Positions 17,267-25,679 of a stretch of 64,000 nucleotides of DNA are shown here, in pieces (positions within the stretch are counted from its first letter, which is position 1; the number at the start of each line of letters is the position of its first letter). The DNA is taken from NCBI GenBank assembly GCA_027692465.1, contig JAQEYU010000004.1, positions 17,855 to 81,854 of the forward strand. Reading direction: 5' to 3'. The position numbers were made by a program, and so were the translations under genes. The notes under the pieces were generated by a model. That model saw only the letters and a program-made list of their open reading frames with translations. It was not told the DNA's origin and did no database searches. Source of the stretch: Enterococcaceae bacterium OF42-14pH9A. Lineage in GTDB: Bacteria > Bacillota > Bacilli > Lactobacillales > Enterococcaceae.

Positions 17267-17320
17267 AAAACGTGCACTGCTCTTCGAAACAGGATGTTCG
17301 AAAAGGGCAGTGTACGTTTT
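17267..17320. terminator. Terminator after the 5'-nucleotidase gene
   Basis: 14-base outer arms (17267-17280, 17307-17320) plus an inner TTCGAA pairing, with A-run and T-run at the ends. Confidence 0.75.
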
Positions 17321-17514
17321 TGTTTGTGAACAGTGGCCGCTCATAAAAATAAGCATTATCATTTCGTAACATGTCGGACGAATTGACCACGTGAGCGGCC
17401 ATTCCCAGCTTGTGGGATTGTGAGTAGCGGCGATGATGATTCGAAAAAAGGATCAGAATAGCTGTTGTTGGCGTTTCCAGAGGGGGCCTGATGCCGAAAA
17501 TGATTTAATCAGTA

Positions 17515-17630
17515 GTGAATTATGATATGTATGAAGGGGCCGACATTTCTGATTTAAATAACTCTGCCTCGGGAATTTTTCTGAAGCTTTTTTCGTATGC
17601 TATTGTGCAGGACGATAAAAGCTTGAGGAG
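17515..17630 (+). pseudogene. Decayed duplicate of part of the 5'-nucleotidase gene
   Basis: AATTATGATATGTATGAAGGGG followed by CGAC at 17518 onward repeats 16972 onward of the nucleotidase gene with one change, and GACGATAAAAGCTTGAGG at 17611 matches GACGATGAAAAGCTTGAGG at 17071. The two anchors are 93 bases apart here and 99 in the intact gene, so the order and spacing are kept while the middle has diverged. It reads NYDMYEGAD at its start. No intact gene remains. The end of this remnant supplies the ribosome site of the next gene. Confidence 0.7.
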
Positions 17631-17637
17631 GAAGACG

Positions 17638-18024
17638 ATGAAATTGTACCGAGTCATGAAAGAACACAAGCTGCGGCAGACGGTATTTTATAATTGGTTG
17701 CGGGAGGCAGGGCTGATCCAAAAAGCCGATACCGGATATGTGATTGGAGAAAACGCACTGCCGGGGATGGTCACCATCACCTCTCTGGAACAAGCGCCGG
17801 ACGGCAGTGTGCTGCGGGAGCAGACACAAGTAGTGATCGAAGATGAGGAAATCCCGGAGCTATTGGCGCTGTATGCAAAATCAGGTCTGAGCAATCTGTA
17901 CCAAGAAGAGGACAGGCAGGTGAAACCTGACCAGATCAAAGAGCAGCTGCATTATTTGACCAAGCTGGTGCTGGCCGTACAAGAAGAAGTCCATCAGATT
18001 GCAAAACGGCTGGAAAAATCCTGA
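17638..18024 (+). CDS. Small protein resembling the phage antirepressor KilAC domain
   Basis: 128 residues. The N-terminal half (FYNWLREAGLIQKADTGYVIG, then EQAPDGSVLREQTQVV) has the layout of KilAC, a DNA-binding domain of phage antirepressors: WLRE.G.I, a short turn, then PDGS and T.V. The C-terminal half (about 88-126) is predicted helical and coiled-coil-like. ATG 17638 has GGAGGAAG upstream. There are no other phage genes nearby, so it may be a domesticated remnant or an unrelated regulator. The assignment is by eye and moderate. Confidence 0.5.
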   Translation: MKLYRVMKEHKLRQTVFYNWLREAGLIQKADTGYVIGENALPGMVTITSLEQAPDGSVLREQTQVVIEDEEIPELLALYAKSGLSNLYQEEDRQVKPDQIKEQLHYLTKLVLAVQEEVHQIAKRLEKS

Positions 18025-18230
18025 TTTAGCAGATTCAAGTGCTGGAAAACGGTCAAGAAACAACGTGAAAATTTCTGAAAATTGCGGATGATAAAGAATA
18101 TGTAAAACTGGCGTAAGATTTCTCTTACCTGACTGGCTTTTTAAGAACAATATGCGTATACTTCCTTCCATGGAGAACAACAGCTTCGGTCAGTTTAGTA
18201 CCGGGGCCTCAGTGAAAGGAAGTGTAGACG

Positions 18231-18461
18231 TTGGATTGGCAGACGCTTTTTGCCCTGGTGGCAGAAAACTGCAACAAAGAAGTTCCGATCGAAGTCGATC
18301 ATGAACTTTGTTATGTCTATCGAACGAAGAAAAAAGGGTTGCCCTTCAGTAAAACGGTTACTGCCTGTCAAAAGACAGCATTCGCCCGCAATGAGTTGAC
18401 GGAGATCATCGATTTTCTGGACAGCCACGGGTATCGTGCGAAGATTACGCAGCAAGCATAA
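18231..18461 (+). CDS. Hypothetical protein, 76 residues
   Basis: Not recognised. It starts at TTG 18231 (AAAGGAAG about 10 bases upstream) and reads MDWQTLFALVAENCNKEVP, a basic middle RTKKKGLPFSKT, and a helical C terminus ending KITQQA. Soluble, no motif, no signal peptide. A good terminator follows 8 bases after the stop, which supports a real transcript. It follows the KilAC-like gene by about 200 bases. Confidence 0.5.
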   Translation: MDWQTLFALVAENCNKEVPIEVDHELCYVYRTKKKGLPFSKTVTACQKTAFARNELTEIIDFLDSHGYRAKITQQA

Positions 18462-18468
18462 AAGAAAG

Positions 18469-18510
18469 AAACTCCGGCTCTCATGCTGCAAGATGAGTAC
18501 CGGAGTTTTT
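18469..18510 (+). terminator. Terminator after the 76-residue gene
   Basis: Outer arms AAACTCCGG (18469-18477) and CCGGAGTTT (18500-18508) with an inner CTCAT/ATGAG pairing, then a T-run. Confidence 0.8.
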
Positions 18511-18579
18511 TGTTGTCTTGTGATGGAGAAAAGCGGTCGCCTTTGCATCCTCTTTTCTTATCTAAATCAGGCTTGTAAA

Positions 18580-18640
18580 CTATCGGCAGTGCTATATCCG
18601 GATAGAAATCAAAACAATTATCCGAAGACTCCAGAGCCAG
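18580..18640 (+). repeat. Dispersed intergenic repeat R2, copy A (first part)
   Basis: GAAATCAAAACAATTATCCG then AAGACTCCAGAGCCAGCT matches 63773-63804 (GGAATCAAAGCAATTCCTCCG then AAAACTCCAGAGTTGGCT) with scattered changes. Confidence 0.55.
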
Positions 18641-18703
18641 CTTGCATGCCAATCATCGCAGTGCACGGTCGGCTCCAACCTCAGCAAGCTGAGATTGCAA
18701 GTT

Positions 18704-18900
18704 CAACTTGGCGAACTCTGCCTTAGTTGAACTGTACCAGCTGACCGTAGGGAGGGTGGTCACCGCCGCATCTCAACTTGGCGAACTCTGCCTTAGTTGA
18801 ACTGTACCAGCTGACCATAGGGAGGGTGGTCACCGCCGCATCTCAACTTGGCGAATTCTGCCTTAGTTGAACTGTACCGGCTGACCGCAGAGAGGGTGGC
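18704..18900 (+). repeat. Three tandem copies of a 70-bp unit
   Basis: Units begin at 18704, 18774 and 18844 with CAACTTGGCGAA and run through TTAGTTGAACTGTACC, GCTGACC, GGGAGGGTGG and CACCGCCGCATCT. The first two differ at one or two positions; the third is truncated at about 57 bases and more diverged. Inside each unit AGTTCAAC and GTTGAACT can pair as a hairpin. There are no unique spacers, so this is not CRISPR. Confidence 0.85.
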
Positions 18901-18946
18901 ATCACACATACTCTTGAAGTGCACTACGATGTTTGCCGGCTGACAA

Positions 18947-19345
18947 TCAATTGAAATCTTCTACCGGGTCATACTGATAAGTAACGAATTCAATTTTGTT
19001 GAAGCGGACATGGATTGCATTGACTGCCAATTCATACTCGTCATTTGATAGATTGCTTAAAATCGTAACCGGATCAGCTTGACCATGATCCACTGTATGA
19101 TCAAAAAGAGTCAGAGCCAGTGTCAGTAAGGAAACCGCATTGCCTGTTAACAGTTTTGGCTCATTCGGGGCAAGGCTCTTCACCTGCTGCCTCTCAAAGT
19201 CGATGATTGCATCGACCTGTGCATACAACTCCTCGGAACCGGCGATCAGGAAAAAGAAAGCCATCAGCTCGGGGGGCACGGTCTCCGCCTGCCAACGTTT
19301 CAAAAGCTCCAAGTATCTTTGATTGTGGGTCTTATCTCTGAACAT
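18947..19345 (-). CDS. Hypothetical protein resembling DUF6075
   Basis: 132-residue soluble protein starting MFRDKTHNQRYLELLKRW, with a helical centre around AFFFLIAGSEELYAQVDAII and TGNAVSLLTLALTLF and a C terminus with NAIHVRFNKIEFVTY. The length and the pattern 'FRDK.H...Y..LL', a hydrophobic helix and a late NxxL-type helix resemble DUF6075 proteins, but the match is from memory. Strong GAGGAGGGA ribosome site. No operon partner. Confidence 0.6.
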   Translation of the reverse strand: MFRDKTHNQRYLELLKRWQAETVPPELMAFFFLIAGSEELYAQVDAIIDFERQQVKSLAPNEPKLLTGNAVSLLTLALTLFDHTVDHGQADPVTILSNLSNDEYELAVNAIHVRFNKIEFVTYQYDPVEDFN

Positions 19346-19465
19346 AGGGGTCCCTCCTCGTCTTTGCTTCTATTATATCCCAGACAGGGAAGCGGGTGTT
19401 AACAGGAGGGCTCGTACCATTGAACTTATGGGTAGCCAGCTGCTGATGACAGCATGGCAGCAGCG

Positions 19466-21346
19466 TCACGCAGCGTATTCGGCAGCGGACAATTTATCAT
19501 CATCAGCGGATACAGCGACTTCTTCAGCGGAAGCGAGGTGGGTGCTGGTTTGTGCCAATTTGAACTGGGTCTTGTAGAGCTTGCTGTACAGACCGGCTTG
19601 TGTCAACAATTCTTCATGGCTGCCTTGTTCGGCGATTTCGCCGTGGTCCATCACCAGGATCTGATCGGCATTGGCAATAGTGGCCAGGCGGTGGGCGATC
19701 ACGATGGCAGTACGATCTTCCATCAGCTGATCCATTGCTTTTTGAACGTAATGCTCTGACAAAGCATCCAATGCGGCGGTAGCTTCATCCAAGATCAGGA
19801 TCTTAGGGTCTTTCAAGATGACTCGCGCGATGGCCAGCCGTTGTTTTTCACCACCGGAGAGCTTCACGCCGCGGTTACCCACTGGCGTGTCATAGCCTTC
19901 AGGAAGGGAAGTGATAAAGTCATGGATGTAAGCCGCTTTGGCTGCGGCGATCAGCTCTTCATCGGTAGCATCAGGTTTGGCGTAAAGCAGGTTTTCCCGG
20001 ATGGTACTGTTGAAAAGGAAAGCTTCCTGGCTGACCATACCGATACTGCGTCGCAGAGTGGTAAGGGGCAGTTGGGCGATGTCAATCCCGTCGATAGTAA
20101 TCCGGCCCTTTGTCGGAGTGTACAATCGCGGCAGCAGATTGGTGAGTGTCGATTTGCCGGCGCCGGAGGGTCCTACGATAGCCGTCATTTGACCGGCAGG
20201 AAGCGTCAAATCGATCCCCTGCAAGGCAGCGCTGTGACCGTAGCTGAATTCAACTGCTTCAAAACGGATCTGGCCTTCTGTGATGGGCGCGGCATCAGCG
20301 ACAACCGGCTCACCAAGCAAGCTTTCTGCTTCGGTTTCCGTCGTCAAATCCAGATACTCGAAGATTCGGTCAAAGAGGGCAAAGGAACGCATGAAATCTA
20401 CTTGGATATTGGAAAGTTGGGTCACCGGATTGTACATCCTTCCCAGCAAGGTCGCAAAAGTCAAGATCCCGCCGATGGTGATCTGGTCTTTGGTCAGCAA
20501 GTAGCCGCCGATCAAGTAGACCAGCATCGGACCGATAGTGGTGAAGACCGACATCGCCATACGAAACCAGCGGCCGGCCAGTGTTTCTTTGACCTGCAGG
20601 CGGGTGACTTCACTGTTGACAGCGACAAATTCATCATAAGCTTTTTGTTCATTGGTAAAGAGTTTCATCAGCAGGCTGCCGCCGGTGCTGAGGCTTTCTT
20701 GTACGTGAGAGTTGAGGCTGCTCAGCTGCTTCTGGCTTTGGGAGGTGATCTGCCAGCGGAGTTTGCCGACTTTGCGGGTCGGCAGGATGAACAGCGGAAT
20801 GGTAGCAACACTGATCAGTGCCAAGATCGGGTTAAGTCCAAAGAGAGCAACAAGGCTGGTCGCTAATACGAAAACACTGGTGAGAGCGTTGACGACCGTC
20901 GACTGGAAGACCTGCTGGATCCCATCGACATCGCTGGTGAGCCGGGTCAGGACTTCGCCTTCTTTCAATCCGGCGAAGAAACTTTGCGGCATATGCGTAA
21001 GCTTGTCATAGATTTCATTTTTAATAGTAAAAGTGATTCGTTTGGCGATCCAAGTGCTGAGGTAGCCTTGTGCCACGCCCAACAGATTGAGCAGGATCGT
21101 AGCCGACATGGACAAGCCGATGAAGACCGCCAGCAGACTGAGGTCTTTTTGCGGCAAAGCGGCATCGATGATCTTCTGCATCAGCAACGGCGGCACCAGT
21201 CCCAAAGCAGAACTGGTGAGAATCAAGGCAATGACTGCGAAAAATCGCAGCGGATAAGGAGAGAAGTAGCTTAAAATCCGGGTAACAAACGGCCAGGTCA
21301 ATTTCGGCATTTTTTCAGGTTGTTGGTCAAAACGCATGCGAGCCAT
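19466..21346 (-). CDS. ABC exporter half-transporter (multidrug/lipid type)
   Basis: 626 residues, one six-helix membrane domain (about 30-320) fused to one ATPase domain (about 370-600). Walker A GPSGAGKST, Q-loop SQEAFLFNSTI, signature LSGGEKQR, Walker B ILILDEATAALD and switch His IAHRLATI are all canonical, so it is probably a homodimer of the BmrA/LmrA/MsbA kind. It is divergent from a MarR gene, with paired inverted operators over both promoters, so it is probably an efflux pump induced when a drug or metabolite releases MarR. The C-terminal tail (after about 605) is Ala/Ser-rich and unusual. Confidence 0.88.
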   Translation of the reverse strand: MARMRFDQQPEKMPKLTWPFVTRILSYFSPYPLRFFAVIALILTSSALGLVPPLLMQKIIDAALPQKDLSLLAVFIGLSMSATILLNLLGVAQGYLSTWIAKRITFTIKNEIYDKLTHMPQSFFAGLKEGEVLTRLTSDVDGIQQVFQSTVVNALTSVFVLATSLVALFGLNPILALISVATIPLFILPTRKVGKLRWQITSQSQKQLSSLNSHVQESLSTGGSLLMKLFTNEQKAYDEFVAVNSEVTRLQVKETLAGRWFRMAMSVFTTIGPMLVYLIGGYLLTKDQITIGGILTFATLLGRMYNPVTQLSNIQVDFMRSFALFDRIFEYLDLTTETEAESLLGEPVVADAAPITEGQIRFEAVEFSYGHSAALQGIDLTLPAGQMTAIVGPSGAGKSTLTNLLPRLYTPTKGRITIDGIDIAQLPLTTLRRSIGMVSQEAFLFNSTIRENLLYAKPDATDEELIAAAKAAYIHDFITSLPEGYDTPVGNRGVKLSGGEKQRLAIARVILKDPKILILDEATAALDALSEHYVQKAMDQLMEDRTAIVIAHRLATIANADQILVMDHGEIAEQGSHEELLTQAGLYSKLYKTQFKLAQTSTHLASAEEVAVSADDDKLSAAEYAA

Positions 21347-21494
21347 GGCAATTCCTCCTTTTCAAGTCAGGGGTGTCTGAAAATCAATGAAGCAGCAGTC
21401 CGGTATTAAAAGAACGGGCGCCGCTTTTGGCTCAGTCAGGAGACAAATGCGACAGGATTTTCTGTGCGGTCTCCGGAGCCGGACTATTTTCAGT

Positions 21495-21591
21495 TATTAG
21501 TTAGGTACCTATCTATTATACTGCGGGCTGCTGCATTTGTAAATAGAAAGGTACCTAACTAATTGACCCGGTTAATAAAATCTTATACACT
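21495..21591. promoter_or_regulatory. Divergent promoters with paired operators for MarR
   Basis: TTAGTTAGGTACCTA occurs at about 21497-21511 and again in inverted form at about 21549-21563, embedded in matching 24-base flanks. On the minus strand TTTACA, 17 bases, TATAAT (21515-21520) forms an excellent promoter for the exporter, its -10 within the first operator. On the plus strand TTGACC (21563-21568) with TACACT 17 bases on serves marR, its -35 touching the second operator. The layout predicts MarR repression of both genes. Confidence 0.75.
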
Positions 21592-21661
21592 GAAGGAAAA
21601 GACCGGGCTCCAACTGAGAAAGGCAGAATCAGCGAGAAGCCCGTGAAGGAGGAGAAGCGAG

Positions 21662-22123
21662 ATGGCGGAAGGGAATGAGCGGGGGCTGTTGGATGCTTTT
21701 TGGCAGGTCAATCGGCAGATTCGCAGAAATATGGCCCAAGCGGAGGAGCATGCCCATGGTGCTGACCAGGCGGGACAGTTGGCGCCGGGACAAGAGCGTC
21801 TGCTGCGTCTGCTGCTGCGGCACGGCGGCGCCAGTCAAAAAGAACTGGCGGAAAGGATGCGGATTCGTCCGGCTTCTTTGAGCGAGGTACTGACCCGGCT
21901 GGAACAAAAACAGCTGGTCACCAAGGAACAAGATCCCGTCGATCGCCGGCGGAATCGTTATCAGCTGACCGCTATAGGTAAAAAAACGGCTGCAAAACTG
22001 CAGCAGGAACGGCAGGATCATGGGGCGGCTTTCTTCGATGTTTTGACCGCTGCCGAGAAACAAGAGCTGGCTCGGCTGTTGGCCAAGCTGGATCAAGAAA
22101 ACAGCCGTGGTAGCGACAGCTGA
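21662..22123 (+). CDS. MarR family transcriptional regulator
   Basis: 153 residues with a winged-helix domain: the recognition region QKELAERMRIRPASLSEVLTRLEQKQLV followed by the wing DPVDRRRNRYQLTAIGKK. It acts as a dimer on palindromic DNA and typically represses an adjacent exporter. Divergent from the ABC exporter and between the two operators described at 21495-21591. ATG 21662 follows AAGGAGGAGAAG. The ligand is unknown. Confidence 0.88.
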   Translation: MAEGNERGLLDAFWQVNRQIRRNMAQAEEHAHGADQAGQLAPGQERLLRLLLRHGGASQKELAERMRIRPASLSEVLTRLEQKQLVTKEQDPVDRRRNRYQLTAIGKKTAAKLQQERQDHGAAFFDVLTAAEKQELARLLAKLDQENSRGSDS

Positions 22124-22255
22124 TGCTTTTCGGCAGCGAGGATCTCTTTAGCGGATGTGAGCTGTTCCAACGTTGATTGAAAAACGGCCGCAGGGTAGCT
22201 TTCCAATGACGGCTCTCGTATAATAAAGATAGAAAATAACATGAAGAGGTAAAAC

Positions 22256-23041
22256 ATGATCGGATTTGTCTATGCTGTCATCATCATTTTGGCTAATACT
22301 ATCGGTGCCATTTCCGGCATGGGAGGCGGCGTTATCATCAAGCCGGTCTTCGATGCTATCGGGGCGGATTCGGTGCCGGCAATCACCTTTTATTCAACGG
22401 TGGCGGTCTTTACGATGTCCATCGTCTCGACTTTGCGCCAGCGGAAAAACATGGCCATTGATTATAAAAAAGCCGGTCTGATCTCAATCGGAGCTGTTTC
22501 CGGGGGGATTTTGGGCAATTTGGCATTTGAGGGTCTGCTGAAGGTAGTGGGTGCTGAGGAACCGGTGCAGCTGACACAGATCGTGATTACCGTTTTGACC
22601 ATCGCCTTTGCCTGGCTGGTATCTGACGGGCGGCGGAATCTGAGACTGAAAAAGACTTCCTGGTACATCGGTGCCGGCGTCGTCTTGGGCTTTTTAGCCA
22701 GTTTTCTGGGGATTGGCGGTGGTCCGATCAACGTGGCCTTGCTGATGCTGTGTTTCGGCATGGAAATCAAAGCGGCAACGGTTTACTCCATCATCACGAT
22801 CTTCTGTTCACAGCTGGCTAAGATTCTGACAATCGCGGCGACTACCGGCTTTGGGCGGTATGATTTGACGATGCTGTTTTACATCGTACCGGCGGCAATC
22901 ATCGGCGGCTTTATGGGCGCGACTTTCAGCGGTATTCTTTCTGCTAAAAAAGTCCGGATCATCTATCAGGTGGTGCTGCTCTTCGTTTTAGCTATCAATA
23001 TTTACAACGGAATCGGCGTCTTTTTAGGCTGGCAGAAGTAA
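22256..23041 (+). CDS. TauE/SafE family membrane transporter
   Basis: 261 residues with about eight membrane segments in two repeats, each holding a glycine-rich motif (SGMGGGVIIKP early, LGIGGGPINVAL later), typical of TauE/SafE proteins that export sulfite, sulfoacetate or related anions. ATG 22256 with GAAGAGGT upstream; a TATAAT lies at 22219. It is 48 bases upstream of the PepSY lipoprotein, possibly cotranscribed. The substrate is not defined. Confidence 0.85.
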   Translation: MIGFVYAVIIILANTIGAISGMGGGVIIKPVFDAIGADSVPAITFYSTVAVFTMSIVSTLRQRKNMAIDYKKAGLISIGAVSGGILGNLAFEGLLKVVGAEEPVQLTQIVITVLTIAFAWLVSDGRRNLRLKKTSWYIGAGVVLGFLASFLGIGGGPINVALLMLCFGMEIKAATVYSIITIFCSQLAKILTIAATTGFGRYDLTMLFYIVPAAIIGGFMGATFSGILSAKKVRIIYQVVLLFVLAINIYNGIGVFLGWQK

Positions 23042-23089
23042 GGGCAGGCAATTGCGGGAATGACAGAAAGCAGGAAACAGGAGGCAGAT

Positions 23090-23803
23090 ATGAAAAAAAT
23101 ATGGACTTTGATCATGGGGACAGCGGCACTTTTGGCAGTATCTGGCTGTGCCAACAACGATGCAAACGGCGGTTCGAACAACAGCAGTGCTTCTTCAAGT
23201 GCTGCCAGCGTTTCACAAGCACCCAGTACCGATGACGATCAGGAAAGCACCGCGGTCACATCTTCTACTTCTACAAGCACGGCGACACCGGAAACCGCCA
23301 GCTCGACATCCGCTGCAGACGGTGCCGGTACTGTTGCCGAAGCGCTGAACCAGAAAGTGGACTTCAAGCAGGCCGTTGCCAAATTCCAAGAACTTCATCC
23401 CGGTGCGGCGATCCACGATTTGGAGTGGGAAGCAGAAGGCATGTACCAGGACCAAAAGACCAAGCGCTTTAAAATCGAAGGCGAAGATGCCAAAGGGGAG
23501 TATGAACTGACTATCGATGCGGTGGTAAATACTTCCCATGATCATACGGATCATGAAGATGACAATGATGACTGGCAGGAAGATCAGCTGCCAATAGACG
23601 AGGTGGTCACCATGGAAGCTGCGGTCCAAGAAGCTGCCAAGCACGCCAGCGAAGGTTACCGCTTGAAGAAAATCGAACTGGATGAAGATGATGGCCATCT
23701 GATTTGGAGCGTCAAATTCAATCAGGATCGTCAGTGGCAGGATGTCAAAATCGATGCCAAGACCGGCGACTACCTGCGGACCGCTGCCGGAGATGATGAT
23801 TAG
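23090..23803 (+). CDS. PepSY domain lipoprotein
   Basis: 237-residue secreted lipoprotein: signal peptide with lipobox VSGC (Cys20), a Ser/Thr/Ala-rich linker to about residue 85, then two PepSY domains (about 90-150 and 170-237), the second with W.V.F and a typical G.YL ending. PepSY domains bind or inhibit peptidases or polypeptides in the envelope. ATG 23090 has CAGGAGGCAG; an upstream in-frame ATG at 23060 lacks a ribosome site. The acidic His/Asp-rich stretch around residue 155 is notable and could bind metal. Confidence 0.82.
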   Translation: MKKIWTLIMGTAALLAVSGCANNDANGGSNNSSASSSAASVSQAPSTDDDQESTAVTSSTSTSTATPETASSTSAADGAGTVAEALNQKVDFKQAVAKFQELHPGAAIHDLEWEAEGMYQDQKTKRFKIEGEDAKGEYELTIDAVVNTSHDHTDHEDDNDDWQEDQLPIDEVVTMEAAVQEAAKHASEGYRLKKIELDEDDGHLIWSVKFNQDRQWQDVKIDAKTGDYLRTAAGDDD

Positions 23804-23824
23804 CGTAAACTGCAAAAGCGAAGA

Positions 23825-23872
23825 GATACCGGGAGCCGTCAGCTGTTTCAGCGAGGGGCTGCCGGTATTTTT
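23825..23872 (+). terminator. Terminator after the PepSY lipoprotein gene
   Basis: ATACCGG (23825-23831) pairs with CCGGTAT (23862-23868), with inner AGCC/GGCT pairing and a T-run. Confidence 0.75.
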
Positions 23873-24069
23873 TCGTGCTTTTGGTGCTTCTCCCTTTGAC
23901 AAAACAGCGCCTGACCAAGCTGTCCTCACTGGACCGGCAGCGAGGTGCTGTGAGCTTCGAGCAGTTCATTCGCATCAAAGTGAAATGAAGTTGTCCAAAG
24001 GGGCTGGCACACCCAAAATAAAACAGTTTTTCGAGGAAGTTTGTTATACTCTAGGAGGGGGTGGAGCTC

Positions 24070-24291
24070 ATGAATACAAAGCGCAAACGCCGCTTGATGA
24101 AGGTGGATAACCGGATTTTACTGCCGTTATCAGAAGAGTTTGTGGCAGCAAACCGGCTGGCGGAAGATTCCATCCTGGAAGTGGACGAGGAGCTTTTAGC
24201 CAAAGCCATTCGCCAATTGACGCAGGAGGATATTTTGAATGACGTCCTTCAGCGAGTGATGGCCGATTATCCCACAGAGGAGGAAGAATAG
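24070..24291 (+). CDS. AbrB/MazE-like small protein
   Basis: 73 residues. KVDNRILLPLSEEFVAANRL then EDSILEV has the beta-hairpin layout of SpoVT/AbrB/MazE swapped-hairpin DNA-binding domains. ATG 24070 follows GGAGGGGGTGGAG. The upstream extended -10 TGTTATACT marks a promoter. The stop TAG is followed directly by the ATG of the GNAT gene, so the two are one unit. That layout recalls toxin-antitoxin pairs, but the GNAT partner looks like a general acetyltransferase, so this is weak. Confidence 0.55.
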   Translation: MNTKRKRRLMKVDNRILLPLSEEFVAANRLAEDSILEVDEELLAKAIRQLTQEDILNDVLQRVMADYPTEEEE

Positions 24292-24801
24292 ATGATAATC
24301 AGACAAGCCGTTGCAGCGGATTATCCGGCAATTTATCAGCTGGTACAGCAGGCTTTCAAAACTGCTCAGGTTTCAGACGGCACGGAGCAGGACTTTGTAG
24401 AAGCGTTGCGAAAGAGTCCCGGATTTTTGCCGGAACTGGAATTTGTCGCAGAAGAAAACGGCGAGCTGATCGGGCACGTGATGCTGACCAAGCGGGGGAT
24501 CGAAACCGTGACCGGGGAACACGGGATCCTGCTGCTGGCCCCGTTGTCAGTGGCTTTTGCCCATCGGAACCAGGAGATCGGCGGTCGCTTGATGCAGACG
24601 GCTTTTGACAAAGCGCTGACGCTGGATCACACCGCAGTCTTTCTCGTTGGCAATCCCGACTATTACAAACGCTACGGCTTTCATTCTGCAGCGGACTTCG
24701 GCATCACCAATGGCACAGAGATCCCGGATGAATTTGTTCTGGGAATTGAATTGGTGCCGGATACCTTGAAGGACGTAGCGGGAACCCTGCATATCGAATA
24801 G
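24292..24801 (+). CDS. GNAT N-acetyltransferase, YhbS-like
   Basis: 169 residues. GNAT fold with beta-strand 4/5 region LLAPLSVAFAHRNQEIGGRLM, the acetyl-CoA-binding (Q/R)xxGx(G/A) type loop, and C-terminal YYKRYGF, which resembles YhbS-type enzymes (COG3153). Likely a cytoplasmic acetyltransferase of unknown substrate. Starts immediately after the AbrB-like gene stop. Confidence 0.82.
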   Translation: MIIRQAVAADYPAIYQLVQQAFKTAQVSDGTEQDFVEALRKSPGFLPELEFVAEENGELIGHVMLTKRGIETVTGEHGILLLAPLSVAFAHRNQEIGGRLMQTAFDKALTLDHTAVFLVGNPDYYKRYGFHSAADFGITNGTEIPDEFVLGIELVPDTLKDVAGTLHIE

Positions 24802-25073
24802 TCAGAAGGAGCAGGGCTGTCAAAAGCTGAGACGAGGGGAATAGTATTCCGATTGTATCCGAAAACAGGCAATGGTTGGCGCGGGTTTGAAAATGCCGGT
24901 GAGATTCAGATTTTTGCAGATATTTTACTGCAGACAAAGAATAGCTTGCAGTTCATGTGGGATTGAAATTGCGCATTTATTCCGCTGATTGCGGAGAAAA
25001 GGACCAAAAAAAGCGGCGTCTGAAGTTTTCAGATGACCACTGAGCGAATAATAGGAAGGAAAGTGAGACGGCT

Positions 25074-25664
25074 ATGCCGAAAACACGAATCGAGGCGTTT
25101 ACCGATGCGGTGATCGCCATTGTTATGACATTATTGGTTTTGGAATTGCGGGAACCTGCCAACGACACTTGGCAGGCTTTTGAAGGAACGGGGCATCAGT
25201 TTTTTATTTATCTGATCAGCTTTGTCTCGTTGGCAGTGTATTGGAACAATCACCACCATCTCTTCAACATCGTGAAAAAAGTCGACGGTTGGGTTTTGTG
25301 GGCCAACAACTTTTTCATTTTGATGATGAGTCTGTTTCCTTTTGCGACAGACTGGGTGGTGGATTACCCGACTTCGCTGGCCCCGCAGCTTTTGTATGGC
25401 GGGGTGATTCTGGGGGCCGACATCGGCTATCTGTTGCTGGGATTTACGTTGGTACGCTGCAATGGCAATAATTCGGCGGTGGGGCGTTTGTTCCAGAACT
25501 ATCGTAAAATGAAAGCTACACTGTTTTTGAATGTTCTGGCACTCGTCTGCGGCTGGCTGATTCATCCGGTAGCTGTGCTGATCGTCAATGGTTTGATGCT
25601 GTTGATGTGGTTCATCCCGGAAAAACAGATTGAGCAGTTCATCCATCGCGGCGAGCATGAATAG
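25074..25664 (+). CDS. TMEM175 family potassium channel (DUF1211)
   Basis: 196 residues with six membrane segments. The N-terminal signature R.x.x.x.FSD appears as RIEAFTD (Arg5, Phe9, Thr10, Asp11) with Thr replacing Ser, followed by AIVMTLLVLEL, and WNNHHHLF marks the second helix region. Bacterial TMEM175 channels are tetramers of six-helix subunits. Ribosome site AAGGAAAG. Followed after 15 bases by a small gene, probably cotranscribed. Confidence 0.85.
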   Translation: MPKTRIEAFTDAVIAIVMTLLVLELREPANDTWQAFEGTGHQFFIYLISFVSLAVYWNNHHHLFNIVKKVDGWVLWANNFFILMMSLFPFATDWVVDYPTSLAPQLLYGGVILGADIGYLLLGFTLVRCNGNNSAVGRLFQNYRKMKATLFLNVLALVCGWLIHPVAVLIVNGLMLLMWFIPEKQIEQFIHRGEHE

Positions 25665-25679
25665 AAACGGAGCTGAGGG

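Larger units (their letters stand above)
18511..18946. other. Gene-free repeat region
   Basis: No gene seen in about 435 bases. It holds a copy of a dispersed repeat near 18580-18640, three tandem 70-bp units (18704-18900) and a trailing segment to 18937 that matches 27970-28035. Confidence 0.6.

Noticed and set aside
17340..17360. Fur/PerR-like box near ATAAGCATTATCAT
   Set aside because: Only one half matches well, and it lies after a terminator with no promoter or gene start nearby in the right place.
17638..18461. Prophage remnant
   Set aside because: The KilAC-like gene is the only phage-like feature; no integrase, structural gene or attachment repeat is visible.
18704..18900. CRISPR array
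   Set aside because: Repeats are directly adjacent with no unique spacers, the unit is 70 bp, and there are no cas genes.
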